64,000 nucleotides of DNA from Pirellulales bacterium. GTDB taxonomy: Bacteria > Planctomycetota > Planctomycetia > Pirellulales > JACPPG01. The stretch is from the NCBI GenBank assembly GCA_036490175.1, contig DASXEJ010000382.1, positions 1 through 64,000 of the forward strand, written 5' to 3'. The notes under the pieces were generated by a model. That model searched no databases. It was not told the origin of the DNA and saw nothing but the letters and a program-made list of their open reading frames with translations. Position 1 is the stretch's first letter. Every line of letters begins with the position of its first letter. Shown here piece by piece: positions 41,885 through 52,399 of this stretch. Position numbers and translations under genes: made by a program.

Positions 41885-43459
41885 ATGATTCTGCAATACT
41901 CTCGCCGCCGCGCGCTACTGCCGGTAGCGATTCTGCTCGCTATCGCCTCGCACTGTAGCTTCACCACCGCTGACGACGACCTCGGCAAGCGCATCGATGC
42001 CGTGATCGATGCCGCAGAATTCAAGCACGCGCATTGGGGCGTGTTGGCGGTGGACATGGATTCTGGTGCGACACTGTACGAACGAGCGGCCGACAAGCTC
42101 TTCGCACCGGCCTCGACAACGAAGCTGTATTCCGTGGCCGCGGCCCTGGACGAGTTTGGCGCCGACTATTGCTTCGAGACGCCCGTCTATGCCACCGCCG
42201 AAGTGGATAAGGACGGCCGTTTGGCGGGCAACCTGGTGCTAGTGGCCAGTGGCGACCTGAACATGGGAGGCCGAACCGACGAACAAGGCCACATTGCGTT
42301 TGTCGATTCGGACCATACTTACGCCAACTTCAGTCGCTCGGCCGAGATAACCAAGCCCAACCCTCTGGCAGGCCTTGATGAAATGGCCCGGCAAATTGCG
42401 GCCGCCGGAATTAAGCACGTCGAAGGCGACGTGCTGGTTGACGACCGGTTGTTCCAGTCCGCCGAGGGCACCGGTAGTGGCCCTGGACGACTGACGCCGA
42501 TCATCATCAACGACAACGTGATCGATGTGCGGATTACGCCCACGCGGCCCGGTGAACTGGCCAAGGCCGAGTGGCGGCCACAGACGGCGGCCGTGCGCGT
42601 GGACGTGCAGGTCGACACGGTCGCAGCCAAAGGCGAGACGCACGTCGACGTGCAATCGCCGGAGGAAGGTGTCGTGATCGTGGACGGGCAGATCCCGGCC
42701 GAGGCAAAACCTTTGGTGCGCATTCATGAAGTTACGGATGCGGCGTCGTTCGCGCGGTCGCTATTGATCGAGGCGCTGCGTCGCGCGGACGTGCGCGTCG
42801 AGGCTTCTCCCTTGGACTCGAACGATGACGACAACCTGCCGGAGAATACCGAATACGCCACGATGCAGCGCGTGGCGCTGTTGAAATCGCCTCCTTTTTC
42901 CGAGGCCGCGAAGCTGATCCTCAAGGTCAGCCACAACCTACACGCCAGCACCCTGCCCTTGCTGTTGGCGGCGCGACATGACGAACGGACGTTATCGGCA
43001 GGATTGCGGTTGCAGCACAATTTTCTGGCCCGCGTGGGGGTCGACGTCGATTCGATTTCGTTCGGCGGCGGCGCCGGCGGAGACCGCGCTGATTACACGA
43101 CGCCGCGCACCACGGTCCAACTGCTGCGCTACATGGCGACGCGTCCCGACTTCGAAGAATACCGGCAGGCATTACCGATTTTGGGGGTCGACGGTACGCT
43201 GGCCTCCTCGGTGGGCAAAGACAGCCCGGCGCGCGGCAAGGTACAAGCCAAGACCGGCACGCTGGTGTGGAGCAATGTCATGAACGGCACGTCGATGCTC
43301 AATAGTAAGGCCTTGGCCGGGTACGCCACGACAGCCGCTGGCCGGCGCGTGGCACTTGCCATGTTCGTGAACCAGGTACAGATTCATAAGCCCGACGATC
43401 GCGAGCACGTCGGCCAGGTGCTGGGCAAAGTGTGCGAGGAGATCGTAAAAGCGAAATGA
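41885..43459 (+). CDS. dacB: D-alanyl-D-alanine carboxypeptidase/endopeptidase (PBP4/S13 family)
   Basis: A 524-residue exported serine peptidase that trims peptidoglycan stem peptides or cleaves cross-links. The start has GAGG six bases upstream and a signal peptide (LLPVAILLAIASHCSFTTA). Catalytic motifs are STTK (Ser77-Lys80), SHN (in KVSHNLHASTLPL) and KTG (in QAKTGTLVW). The large insert between STTK and SHN (domains II/III of the S13 fold) is present, including LVLVASGDLNMGG. Active PBP4 indicates a peptidoglycan wall, still debated historically for planctomycetes but now accepted. Confidence 0.93.
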   Translation: MILQYSRRRALLPVAILLAIASHCSFTTADDDLGKRIDAVIDAAEFKHAHWGVLAVDMDSGATLYERAADKLFAPASTTKLYSVAAALDEFGADYCFETPVYATAEVDKDGRLAGNLVLVASGDLNMGGRTDEQGHIAFVDSDHTYANFSRSAEITKPNPLAGLDEMARQIAAAGIKHVEGDVLVDDRLFQSAEGTGSGPGRLTPIIINDNVIDVRITPTRPGELAKAEWRPQTAAVRVDVQVDTVAAKGETHVDVQSPEEGVVIVDGQIPAEAKPLVRIHEVTDAASFARSLLIEALRRADVRVEASPLDSNDDDNLPENTEYATMQRVALLKSPPFSEAAKLILKVSHNLHASTLPLLLAARHDERTLSAGLRLQHNFLARVGVDVDSISFGGGAGGDRADYTTPRTTVQLLRYMATRPDFEEYRQALPILGVDGTLASSVGKDSPARGKVQAKTGTLVWSNVMNGTSMLNSKALAGYATTAAGRRVALAMFVNQVQIHKPDDREHVGQVLGKVCEEIVKAK

Positions 43460-43524
43460 TGACCTGAGTGCAAGACGACCAAGACGAAGCCCACCAACGT
43501 CCATCATCTTGCCTTTGGTGTTCG

Positions 43525-44490
43525 TCATTTCTTCAAATATTTCTTCGGCACCTCGGCGCCGGCCACGTAGTTGAGCTTGCCGAGCTTGCACATCTGATAG
43601 ACGTGGATACGGAAATCGGGGCAGGTGCTGACGAAGCAATACGCATCTGTCGGCGTGAAGCCATATTCGGTGATCAGCCAATCCATCATGTTCACCGTGG
43701 CCGTCTCGACTGCCACTTCCAAGGGTCGGAACGCGTACAACGAGATAATCGCATCGGGCTTCTCAATGCGCATCCAGGGAATGCGCTTTTGCTTGATCAG
43801 GTCGAGCTTCAGGCGAACGGTGGACTTGGTTTCGGCCGCGGTACCCGTGAACTCGGTGTCTCCCTGGCTGGCATGTACGTCACCGACGTAGAAGAGCGCC
43901 CCGGGATGAAACACTGGTAGAAAGATCCGATTCCCCGGTGCGACGTCGCGGATGTCGAGATTGCCGCCCCACTCCCCCTGCCCGTCGACACTCGTCGTCA
44001 CTTCACGATCGGGCGCGACGCCCAACGTGCCGACAAACGGTGTCAGCGGCCAGGTGATCTTGTCGTTGAACTGCAGGGTGCCGTCGCGCGTGGTGCCGCT
44101 CGCGCCGGGCGTGTGGTGAAAGATCCGCGTTGTGTATTCGCTCGACAACTCGGGCCAGCGCGTCGACTCGCCCAGCGGCCCGCGGCGCGGACCCACGGCA
44201 GTCCACGAATAATCGTCGACCAGGATGTCGTCGAGTGTGATGACCAGCGTATCGCCTCGTTCGGCGCCAGAGAGCCAGACGGGTCCGCCGATCGGGTTCG
44301 CCATGGGAGGGTAGCGATCGAAACCGGGGCGTCGCGCCGGAATCGCCTTATCGTCTGTCGAGCGGAAGTAGCCGGTGCTGGCGTCATACGTTTCGATCTC
44401 GAACGTCTCGCCTGGCTCGACCCGCAACAGCGGCTCGTCCAGCCAATTGAAAGCGTATTTGCGTGCCTGTTCGCGATCGATACGTTGCAC
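43525..44490 (-). CDS. Acetamidase/formamidase family protein
   Basis: A 321-residue protein. A GTG start at 44490 has GGAGG seven bases upstream. It has the FmdA/AmdA family pattern: GPVWLSGAERGDTLVITLDDI, GTLGVAPDREVTTSVDGQGEWGG split by a loop, IFLPVFHPGALFYVGDVHASQGDTEFTG (with the conserved His-Gly-Asp and HxxQGDxE metal-site motif) and the later AYCFVSTCPDFRIHVYQ. Members hydrolyse short-chain amides such as formamide or acetamide to ammonia; substrate preference cannot be read here. It is divergent from kdsB and has its own candidate promoter at 44556-44584. Confidence 0.88.
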   Translation of the reverse strand: MQRIDREQARKYAFNWLDEPLLRVEPGETFEIETYDASTGYFRSTDDKAIPARRPGFDRYPPMANPIGGPVWLSGAERGDTLVITLDDILVDDYSWTAVGPRRGPLGESTRWPELSSEYTTRIFHHTPGASGTTRDGTLQFNDKITWPLTPFVGTLGVAPDREVTTSVDGQGEWGGNLDIRDVAPGNRIFLPVFHPGALFYVGDVHASQGDTEFTGTAAETKSTVRLKLDLIKQKRIPWMRIEKPDAIISLYAFRPLEVAVETATVNMMDWLITEYGFTPTDAYCFVSTCPDFRIHVYQMCKLGKLNYVAGAEVPKKYLKK

Positions 44491-44555
44491 CGAAAGTCCT
44501 CCGAAATAGGGACCCGACAGCGATTTACATCACCACCGTCCTGGGCTGAATCGGC

Positions 44556-44584
44556 ATTATAGAAAGCGGCCTCCGGCATTACGA
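44556..44584 (-). promoter_or_regulatory. Candidate sigma70-type promoter for the acetamidase-like gene
   Basis: On the minus strand a perfect TATAAT (44556-44561) has TCGTAA (44579-44584) 17 bases upstream, a three-of-six -35. The leader would be about 60 nt. Confidence 0.5.
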
Positions 44585-44647
44585 ATCCTGCTCTACGCGC
44601 GGTTGCCGGAACTTGTTAAGAATTGCCCAGCCACGGAGGGCCAGACG

Positions 44648-45430
44648 ATGTCTCAGCCACAATTCGTCCCGCGTATTCACTCGACCAGCATGATCGTCAT
44701 CCCGGCGCGCCTGGCCTCTTCCAGGCTGCCGCGAAAGATGTTGCTGCGCGACACGGGCAAATCGTTGATCCAGCACACGTTCGAGGCGGCCCGCCGCGCC
44801 ATGCGCCCCACGAGCGTCTGCGTGGCGACAGACCACGAAGAAATTCTCAGCGAAGTTCGCGCCTTCGGCGGCGAAGTCGAGATGACCAGCATCGATTGCG
44901 CCAGCGGAACGGATCGCGTGGCCGAGATAGCGCGGCGGCGGCCCGACATCGATATCTTTGTCAACGTGCAGGGGGACGAGCCCGAGCTGTCTGGTCATTC
45001 GGTCGACCTGGCGATTGAACTTTTGGAACGCGATCCAACGTTGATGATGTCGACACTGGCCACACCGATTCGCAGGCGTGAACAGCTGCTCGATCCGGCC
45101 TGCGTGAAAGTCGTCTTCGACGGGCGCGGCCGTGCCTTGTATTTCAGCCGCTGCCCGATCCCCTTCGTGCGTGACTGGCACGACGACTTGCTCACGGAAA
45201 ATCCGCCCAACTTCTATCAGCACGTGGGGCTATACGCCTATCGGCGCGAGTTCTTGCTGCAGATTGCCCAAATGCCGCCGGCGCGGCTCGAGCAGTTGGA
45301 GAAACTCGAGCAGTTGCGGGTGCTCGACGCGGGATACCAGATTGCCGTGGGCGTGGTCGACGAGCCGACCGTAGGCATCGATACGCCCGAGGATTATGAG
45401 GCGTTTGTGAAACGCACCCACGGACGCTAG
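44648..45430 (+). CDS. kdsB: 3-deoxy-manno-octulosonate cytidylyltransferase
   Basis: A 260-residue enzyme that activates KDO as CMP-KDO for lipopolysaccharide inner core. ATG 44648 has GGAGG eight bases upstream. Motifs: IVIPARLASSRLPRKML (nucleotide-binding, where the usual Gly of LPGK is Arg here), VCVATDHEEI, SGTDRVAEIA, VNVQGDEPELS and YFSRCPIPFVRD, then HVGLYAYRREFLLQ. All match KdsB, with the P-loop Arg a minor deviation. The presence of kdsB indicates LPS with KDO, in line with a Gram-negative-type envelope. Other KDO genes (kdsA, waaA) are not in the window. Confidence 0.93.
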   Translation: MSQPQFVPRIHSTSMIVIPARLASSRLPRKMLLRDTGKSLIQHTFEAARRAMRPTSVCVATDHEEILSEVRAFGGEVEMTSIDCASGTDRVAEIARRRPDIDIFVNVQGDEPELSGHSVDLAIELLERDPTLMMSTLATPIRRREQLLDPACVKVVFDGRGRALYFSRCPIPFVRDWHDDLLTENPPNFYQHVGLYAYRREFLLQIAQMPPARLEQLEKLEQLRVLDAGYQIAVGVVDEPTVGIDTPEDYEAFVKRTHGR

Positions 45431-45521
45431 AATGTGGCTCCAGGGTTCGATTGGGGAATGGCGACCCTGGCCCTCCCTTTAGGCCCCAATTGCTCGGGCT
45501 TACCTCGTTTCATAGTCGTAG

Positions 45522-47261
<1,740 letters not shown>

Positions 47262-47264
47262 CGG

Positions 47265-47300
47265 TCGGGCCTGCCGCTCTGAACAGCGGCCCCGGCCCGA
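47265..47300 (+). terminator. Candidate terminator hairpin after pyrG
   Basis: TCGGGCC (47265-47271) pairs with GGCCCGA (47294-47300), and inside it GCCGCT pairs with AGCGGC around the loop CTGAAC. It begins four bases after the pyrG stop. The bases after it are only loosely T-rich (GTTCGTATGTTTTG), so termination may be weak or Rho-aided. Confidence 0.5.
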
Positions 47301-47339
47301 TGCTGTTCGTATGTTTTGCCTTGCGTGCGGTGGCAAAAG

Positions 47340-47594
47340 TCACTGAGGGCGGACTCCTCTCAACAAACTGGCCAGCGACACGGCGCACCACGTCCCTTCC
47401 AGCACGACGAAGGGAAAGAAGCCGATCATGTAGGACGCCAGGCAGGCCAGGCCGGCGCCCAGGGCGTTGGCCACTTGATAGCGGCGTGATCCAGCCGGTA
47501 CACGGCCGATCAAGTTGAGGAAGAACGCGCCGAGCAGGATCGCAACACCCAGCGAGCCGATCCAGTCCGCCATTTCTGCAGGATCATTGGGCAT
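47340..47594 (-). CDS. CBU_0592-like small membrane protein
   Basis: An 84-residue protein with three hydrophobic helices: WIGSLGVAILLGAFFLNLIG, VANALGAGLACLASYMIGFF and FVVLEGTWCAVSLASLL. The pattern 'xxxSRRYQVANALGAG' between the first and second helices and a Trp in the third match the CBU_0592-like family of unknown function. ATG 47594 and ATG 47573 are both plausible starts; no ribosome site decides. It lies downstream of mraZ on the same strand after ~290 bases and is convergent with pyrG. Confidence 0.65.
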   Translation of the reverse strand: MPNDPAEMADWIGSLGVAILLGAFFLNLIGRVPAGSRRYQVANALGAGLACLASYMIGFFPFVVLEGTWCAVSLASLLRGVRPQ

Positions 47595-47885
47595 GCTGCC
47601 GCATTCTGCACAGGAACGCCGCGAGAGGTTTGGCGACGGACGGAGTCCATACAAAGCGAAATGTACGCCCGCCAGGGCGAATGTGACGCGCCCATGATCG
47701 CTGACGCTTCGCTAAGCTCCGGCTCTCGGTCCTGATCGCCGCGGGCATAAAAGACCATGCCCGGACGGAGAAGAATATTTGGCTTCCATGCCAATGATGC
47801 CAATCCTTGGTCTTGTGCTTTCCAACCGGGTGACAAGCGGGGAAAACAACACTTACTCCGTTCCGGGCATGGGCGCGTATGTGCG

Positions 47886-48371
47886 CTAGCCGGTTAGTCG
47901 ATCAAACAGGCGCCGAAATTTCGGCATTCGTTTTTCCAGGTATTCGAGCCAGGAGTTGATGTTCCAGATCTCCAGGCAGACGGCCGCGCCGATCAGCAGC
48001 ACGTCGCTGTTGGGTTCCACGCGGAGAAACTCGCGAAAGCCTTCGGGTAGCAAAAGCCGGCCGCGGCCAGCCAATGTGACTTGAGTTTGTCGGGTCGATA
48101 ATAACCGGCCCAGCAGTTGTACTTCTGCTAAGCGTGACTCGAGCTTGCCGGCACGCAGCTTGCCTTGAATGACTTCTACCCCCGCATCGAACGTCCCCTG
48201 CCACTGGGCCTGATTCCATAAGCTGAGGCAGCCCGGGCGTTCCTTGGCGAGAATACACGTGGCCTGCTCTCCACCGAGCGATGCGATGAATTCCTGCGGA
48301 ATCGACAACCGATAACGCTCGTCGAGCGTCCGTCGAAACTCTCCCAGGATCAGGTTGTCGTCCCTAACCAT
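47886..48371 (-). CDS. mraZ: MraZ-like DNA-binding regulator (orphan, not in a dcw cluster)
   Basis: A 161-residue protein with two MraZ/AbrB-like SpoVT modules: GEFRRTLDERYRLSIPQEF near residues 10-28, and VTLAGRGRLLLPEGFREFLRV near ~98-118, followed by LLIGAAVCLEIWNINSWLEY. This double-module layout is specific to MraZ. In most bacteria it heads the division and cell-wall (dcw) cluster beside rsmH and represses it; here neither rsmH nor any dcw gene follows. A candidate promoter with an inverted repeat next to it lies upstream. MraZ may therefore control other targets or mainly itself. Confidence 0.85.
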   Translation of the reverse strand: MVRDDNLILGEFRRTLDERYRLSIPQEFIASLGGEQATCILAKERPGCLSLWNQAQWQGTFDAGVEVIQGKLRAGKLESRLAEVQLLGRLLSTRQTQVTLAGRGRLLLPEGFREFLRVEPNSDVLLIGAAVCLEIWNINSWLEYLEKRMPKFRRLFDRLTG

Positions 48372-48501
48372 GTCGGTCGGACCACTGAGGACAGGTACTC
48401 GTCAGCTCGCAGCGAGACTGCGACTCCGTTCTCGTGCCGGCCAGCTTTGCCAGAACTAGAGTTGGGCAAGAATCCCCAGCCTTTAGCTCTAAAATAACCA
48501 T

Positions 48502-48520
48502 TGTGGGTCCATTCCCCACA
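48502..48520. promoter_or_regulatory. Inverted repeat near the mraZ transcription start (candidate operator)
   Basis: TGTGGG (48502-48507), seven bases, CCCACA (48515-48520): a perfect 6-bp inverted repeat just after the expected start of transcription from the promoter at 48529-48556. Known MraZ boxes contain TGGG-type direct repeats; this one is inverted, so the link is tentative. Confidence 0.4.
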
Positions 48521-48528
48521 CAGGAAGG

Positions 48529-48556
48529 AGTCTACCAACTCGAACTCGATTTGCAA
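48529..48556 (-). promoter_or_regulatory. Candidate sigma70-type promoter for mraZ
   Basis: On the minus strand TTGCAA (48551-48556) and TAGACT (48529-48534) with a 16-base spacer. The -10 hexamer and spacer length are the same as in the nrdJ candidate promoter (55633-55660). The leader would be about 150 nt. Confidence 0.45.
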
Positions 48557-49335
48557 CCACATTTCTGCTGAAAAAATTCTCGTTGAGGACAGGTCGCGAT
48601 GTGCGGGAATTTATCGCGAACAGACGCGTTTCACCGCATCAAGATGTCGAGAATCGCGAGCAAACCGCGCGACCCACGCAGAAAAAAATCGCCACGATTC
48701 TGTGTTTGCAAAGTTTGAAATCGCATGTTGCAACACGAACGTCGTGCGGACTTCGCATTGCTGGACACACCGATTCGTCGCCGCGCATAAGCGTGGCCCC
48801 TGTCTTGAGCAAGCTATTTCGGACCGCTGCGCCTGAGCGTTCTGAAACCATCACGCGCTACGAAGGGTATCCGACAACGTCGAGAGATTTACGACTTTGC
48901 AGCGTAAACGAAAAACGGTCGATTCCCGGCAACTGCCCATTGTCAGGCTTGGCAATGCAAGCGGGCCCACGGGGGCCAGACCGGCAACGATGTCTGTAAA
49001 GCTGGCTACTTCGCGCATGGCAGGTAAACACAGCGCCGGCTTCGCGGACTCCCCTCGGTAGCAGTTAAAAGACGATGTTCTGCTTGGGTTTATGTCGCAT
49101 TGTTTCTCAAAGCATGCAACAATGTGTGTCGTCGAAGTCCTCAGCTTGACTCAGTTGCTCCGATTCTCCAGAATCCAGCACAGCTAGGGCCGACCGGCCT
49201 GCGAAATTATGGCGACCTGAAGATCCAGGATGGATCTGCCGATCATGGCGATTTGGAGTTGTTCGCCTCGTGCCTGGCGGAATGTGTTCGCACCCGCGCT
49301 GATTCACCCTCTTGTGCCATCCAGAGATTCCTATT
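48557..49335. other. Long intergenic region between mraZ and the ketosynthase gene
   Basis: About 780 bases with no convincing gene. It is visibly less GC-rich than its surroundings, with A-runs (near 48568-48573 and 48682-48688). A plus-strand frame at 48583-48999 has no recognisable domain and Ser/Arg-rich composition. A 6-bp inverted repeat (TTTACG ... CGTAAA) lies near 48890-48910. It could hold a small RNA, a decayed gene or only regulatory DNA. Confidence 0.45.
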
Positions 49336-50610
49336 GTGCCTGAGAGCCTGCCACGCCGCCGTGATGATCGAGAGCCGATTGTCATCACCGGCATTGGCAT
49401 GATCGCCTCGGTCGGCAAAGATCGCGAAAGCGTGTGGCACGCCGTCCAACAGGGCCACAGCGGAGTGCGCAGCCTGCGGGGCATGGCAGGCATTCCCGAC
49501 GATCTGCTCATTGCGGCAACCGTCGACGTGCCACTGGGTCGCCCCGGCGAGTTGAAGACTATTACACTGTTGCACATCGCCGCGGCCGAGGCCCTCGCCG
49601 ATGCGCACGTGTGCTTGAACGAAATCGATCGCGATCGTTTCGCGTGCGCGATAAGCGGACACATGGGTGACACAGGCTTCGTCGTCGAGCAACTCGGGCT
49701 CGATCAGATGATCGTCCCCATGGCTGTCCCCTGGTGGCAACAATGGATGCCCAACACGGGCTGCTCGTCGGTGGCGAATCGCTTTGGATTGAACGGCCCG
49801 CGGATTTGTCACTCTACAGCCTGCGCCAGCGGATTGATCGACATTCTGGCTGCCGTCCGCACGATAGAAGATGGCAAGGCCGATGTGGCTCTGGCCGGTA
49901 GCGCCGAGGGAATCCACCCGTTGTTCGCCGCGGGATTTCATCGCATGGGCGTGCTCGCGCATCATGAAGATCCTGCGCAGGCGTGTCGCCCATTCGATAG
50001 CGAACGAAGTGGCTTCGTGATGGGCGAAGGGGGCGCGCTGTTCGTCATCGAACGGCTAAGCCACGCCGTGAATCGCGGCGCGCGGATCTACGCCGAAATC
50101 CTTGGCGGCCGGATTCTGGCCGAAGCGCATCACGTCACCGGACTGGACGCTGACAGTGAAGCGCTTGCGTACCTCATCTCGACGACGCTCAATGACGCGC
50201 GGCTGGCTCCCAGCGAGGTCAACTATATCAACGCCCACGGGACCGGCACGTTGCAAAACGACGTGGTCGAGACGCGGGGCATTCGCCGCGCGCTCGGTCG
50301 CGCGGCTGACAAGATCTGGGTCAGCGCCACCAAGTCCATGCTGGGTCACCTGGTGAATGCCTCGGGCAGTGTCGAGCTGGCGATCACGACGCTGGCACTA
50401 CGCGACGGATTCGCTCCGCCCACATTGAACCTGACAAATCCCGATCCGCAGTGCGATCTGGATTGCATCCCGTTGGTGGGCCGGTCTTCGCAATTTCAGA
50501 CGGCGCTGAAAATCTCGGTCGCATTCGGCGGCCACCTGGCGGCTATCGTGCTGAGGCGCTGGATGGATGCCTCGACCGGGTTCAACTACCCGCCAAAAAT
50601 CGCTGCCTGA
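49336..50610 (+). CDS. Beta-ketoacyl synthase (KAS II/FabF-like)
   Basis: About 424 residues with a GTG start (a TTG eight codons earlier is the alternative). The thiolase-fold condensing enzyme has the nucleophile in CHSTACASGLID, the first His in YINAHGTGTLQND, and the second in TKSMLGHLVNASGS: the complete Cys-His-His triad of KAS I/II enzymes. VITGIGMIASVG at the N-terminus and KISVAFGGHLAAIVL at the C-terminus are family hallmarks. It condenses malonyl-ACP with acyl-ACP, but no ACP or other fatty-acid or polyketide gene is adjacent, so the product is unknown. The sequence after GGHL lacks the usual Asn of 'FGFGGxNa', which fits a specialised branch. Confidence 0.85.
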   Translation: MPESLPRRRDDREPIVITGIGMIASVGKDRESVWHAVQQGHSGVRSLRGMAGIPDDLLIAATVDVPLGRPGELKTITLLHIAAAEALADAHVCLNEIDRDRFACAISGHMGDTGFVVEQLGLDQMIVPMAVPWWQQWMPNTGCSSVANRFGLNGPRICHSTACASGLIDILAAVRTIEDGKADVALAGSAEGIHPLFAAGFHRMGVLAHHEDPAQACRPFDSERSGFVMGEGGALFVIERLSHAVNRGARIYAEILGGRILAEAHHVTGLDADSEALAYLISTTLNDARLAPSEVNYINAHGTGTLQNDVVETRGIRRALGRAADKIWVSATKSMLGHLVNASGSVELAITTLALRDGFAPPTLNLTNPDPQCDLDCIPLVGRSSQFQTALKISVAFGGHLAAIVLRRWMDASTGFNYPPKIAA

Positions 50611-50704
50611 CCAGCCGCCTTTCGGGCCGCCATCAACAACCGCATTGGGCCGTAAAGGCCGAACGCAATCGTGGCGTGCCGCTTCCGGTGCCTGATCCTG
50701 GGAC

Positions 50705-51676
50705 TTATGCATTGAGCCGCAGCAGGCGGCGGGCGTTATCGCGAAATATCTTCGCCGCCGCTTCCGCTGGCAAGCCGATTTGCGCGAACAGCTCGAGCTG
50801 GGGCACGTCTTGACCGGGCGCGAGAAAATCGGTGCCGAACATCAGGCGATCCTGGCGGCGGATGAGAAAGGCGCGGCCAAATGCCGGATCGCGGCGGATG
50901 GCACCGGCGCCGCTGCCGGCCGAAAGGTCGCCGTACAGATTGGGGTACTTGTCCATCAGTCGGTCGATCGCGCCGCCGGCCGCGACTTCTCCGCGTGGGT
51001 AACCGGCCATGTCGGCCGCCGTGACGCCTCCACCGATCGAAGCCCACCATCCCGGGCCATGCCCGATAAAAGGGACGGTCGCGTGCGCGCTGAGCACGCG
51101 TTCCAACCCTGGCAGGCCCGGCGCATCCATGTTGCGCAAGTTGTCCAAGTGAAACAAAACCGGCAACTCCAGTTCGGCGCAAGCGCCGTACAGCGCCATG
51201 TTGCCTGGATCGTCGATCGCAACTCCTGGCTTGTGCTCGCCGAATCCGCGGACGCCGGCGTCGACATAGCGCCGCAGCATCGCCACCAGCCCCGCGTGGC
51301 CGCCAGTGTAACTTGTGCGCGGATCGACCGAGCAGAACGGTATCAACCGATCGCGAAACGGCTTGGTCTGTGCAAGCACATAGTCGCTGCTGATCGGATA
51401 GCTGCTCGACTCGGGCGAAACCAGCGGCAGCACGACGGCCTGCGCAATATCGGCGGCATCCATCCAGCGCAACAACTCTTCGGCGGTTAGCTCCTTGCCC
51501 GTGTTCCACACCGTGCCGAGATGGGTGTGAACGTCAACGTAGCGACCGGCTGGGAACTTTCCCTGCGGCGCCGCGCCACAAAGATCGCCCGAGAGGAAGT
51601 CGGCGGTGAGGGCCGTGGCGCACGCGCCGGCAACGTATCGGCCGAAGGCGCGTCGGGTTGTACGGGAAAGATGCAT
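50705..51676 (-). CDS. Tat-exported amidohydrolase-2 family protein
   Basis: A 323-residue metal-dependent TIM-barrel hydrolase. The N-terminus TTRRAFGRYVAGACATALT carries a twin-arginine motif followed by a weakly hydrophobic core, so Tat export is likely. The mature domain starts YVDVHTHLGTVW (HxH metal ligands), contains FGEHKPGVAIDD, LPVLFHLDNLRNMD (His ligand), VPFIGHGPGWW and the final DRLMFGTDFLAP (Asp ligand). This is the amidohydrolase_2 (COG2159) pattern, whose members are decarboxylases or hydrolases of diverse substrates. It is convergent with the ketosynthase gene and precedes no obvious partner except the SUOX-fold gene upstream (43 bases away). Confidence 0.82.
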   Translation of the reverse strand: MHLSRTTRRAFGRYVAGACATALTADFLSGDLCGAAPQGKFPAGRYVDVHTHLGTVWNTGKELTAEELLRWMDAADIAQAVVLPLVSPESSSYPISSDYVLAQTKPFRDRLIPFCSVDPRTSYTGGHAGLVAMLRRYVDAGVRGFGEHKPGVAIDDPGNMALYGACAELELPVLFHLDNLRNMDAPGLPGLERVLSAHATVPFIGHGPGWWASIGGGVTAADMAGYPRGEVAAGGAIDRLMDKYPNLYGDLSAGSGAGAIRRDPAFGRAFLIRRQDRLMFGTDFLAPGQDVPQLELFAQIGLPAEAAAKIFRDNARRLLRLNA

Positions 51677-51718
51677 AGAGTGACCTGTGGTTGGTCGGCG
51701 TTCTGTGCCTGACGACGA

Positions 51719-52213
51719 CTAGGGATTCCCCTCGCCATCGCGCCGGTGCAATTCGGAATGCTCCTGTTCATCACTGGGACGATTGTCGCGGCCGCGGGCG
51801 GCGGTCAACTCGATATGATCCACGAACTTGACGTTGGCGCACTCGTCGATTTCGTCAGTGTGGCAGGCGGCATAATCGGGAATCACAAAACGCACAGGGC
51901 CACCGGCCTTGGCTGGCAACGGCCCGCCGTCGAAGGCGTAGATCAACAGCCCGCGCTCGCGCACGGCAGCCAAGGGGATGCTGGCGTGAAAATCATCAGT
52001 CGCCGAGTGCAAGGTCAGATACTGCGCCACGGTCCGCACGCCCACGTGAGCTAACAATCCTGCCAGAGTCACGGCGCGACCATGCCGCTTGGGATCCAGA
52101 CGGCTGACATCGGCAACCTGGCTACCGAATTCGACCGCTGCTAAATCCGCGAGCGACAGCCTTGCGGGGCGATCCACTTCACCATCGATCAACAGAATTA
52201 CAGAATCAGCCAC
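51719..52213 (-). CDS. Sulfite-oxidase-fold (oxidoreductase molybdopterin-binding) domain protein
   Basis: About 164 residues; several GTG starts are possible (52264, 52228, 52213). The last is used because GAG lies eight bases before it and the sequence then begins at the first strand (ILLIDGEVDRPARLSLADL). YLTLHSATDDFHASIPLAAV, LLIYAFDGGPLPAKAGGPVRFVIPD and VKFVDHIEL match the C-terminal half of the Oxidored_molyb domain. The Cys ligand to molybdenum (found in the CVEGWS-like segment) is not present; the equivalent stretch reads VADVSRLDPKRHG. It may therefore bind no molybdopterin or act as a non-catalytic partner. Confidence 0.65.
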   Translation of the reverse strand: MADSVILLIDGEVDRPARLSLADLAAVEFGSQVADVSRLDPKRHGRAVTLAGLLAHVGVRTVAQYLTLHSATDDFHASIPLAAVRERGLLIYAFDGGPLPAKAGGPVRFVIPDYAACHTDEIDECANVKFVDHIELTAARGRDNRPSDEQEHSELHRRDGEGNP

Positions 52214-52399
52214 GATGATGACTCGCACGGATACAAGATTCGGATGTGAAAGCCACGCGACCACGCCGCGCAGGCATCATACCGGCGTCGCCGAGTCCAC
52301 GCGACGGGCGCAAAAAAAGAGCGGGCGCCGCTCCCGACCATGTGGAGCGGCGCCCGCCAAAAGATGGGTCGACCCGCGGGCCTAGGGCCCGACATTCCG

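Noticed and set aside
47510-47836. 108-residue minus-strand frame overlapping the CBU_0592-like gene
   Set aside because: It overlaps a gene with clear membrane helices, and its own translation has no features.
48583-48999. 138-residue plus-strand frame in the mraZ-ketosynthase gap
   Set aside because: No recognisable domain, Ser/Arg-rich composition and no good ribosome site. Kept only as part of the unexplained region.
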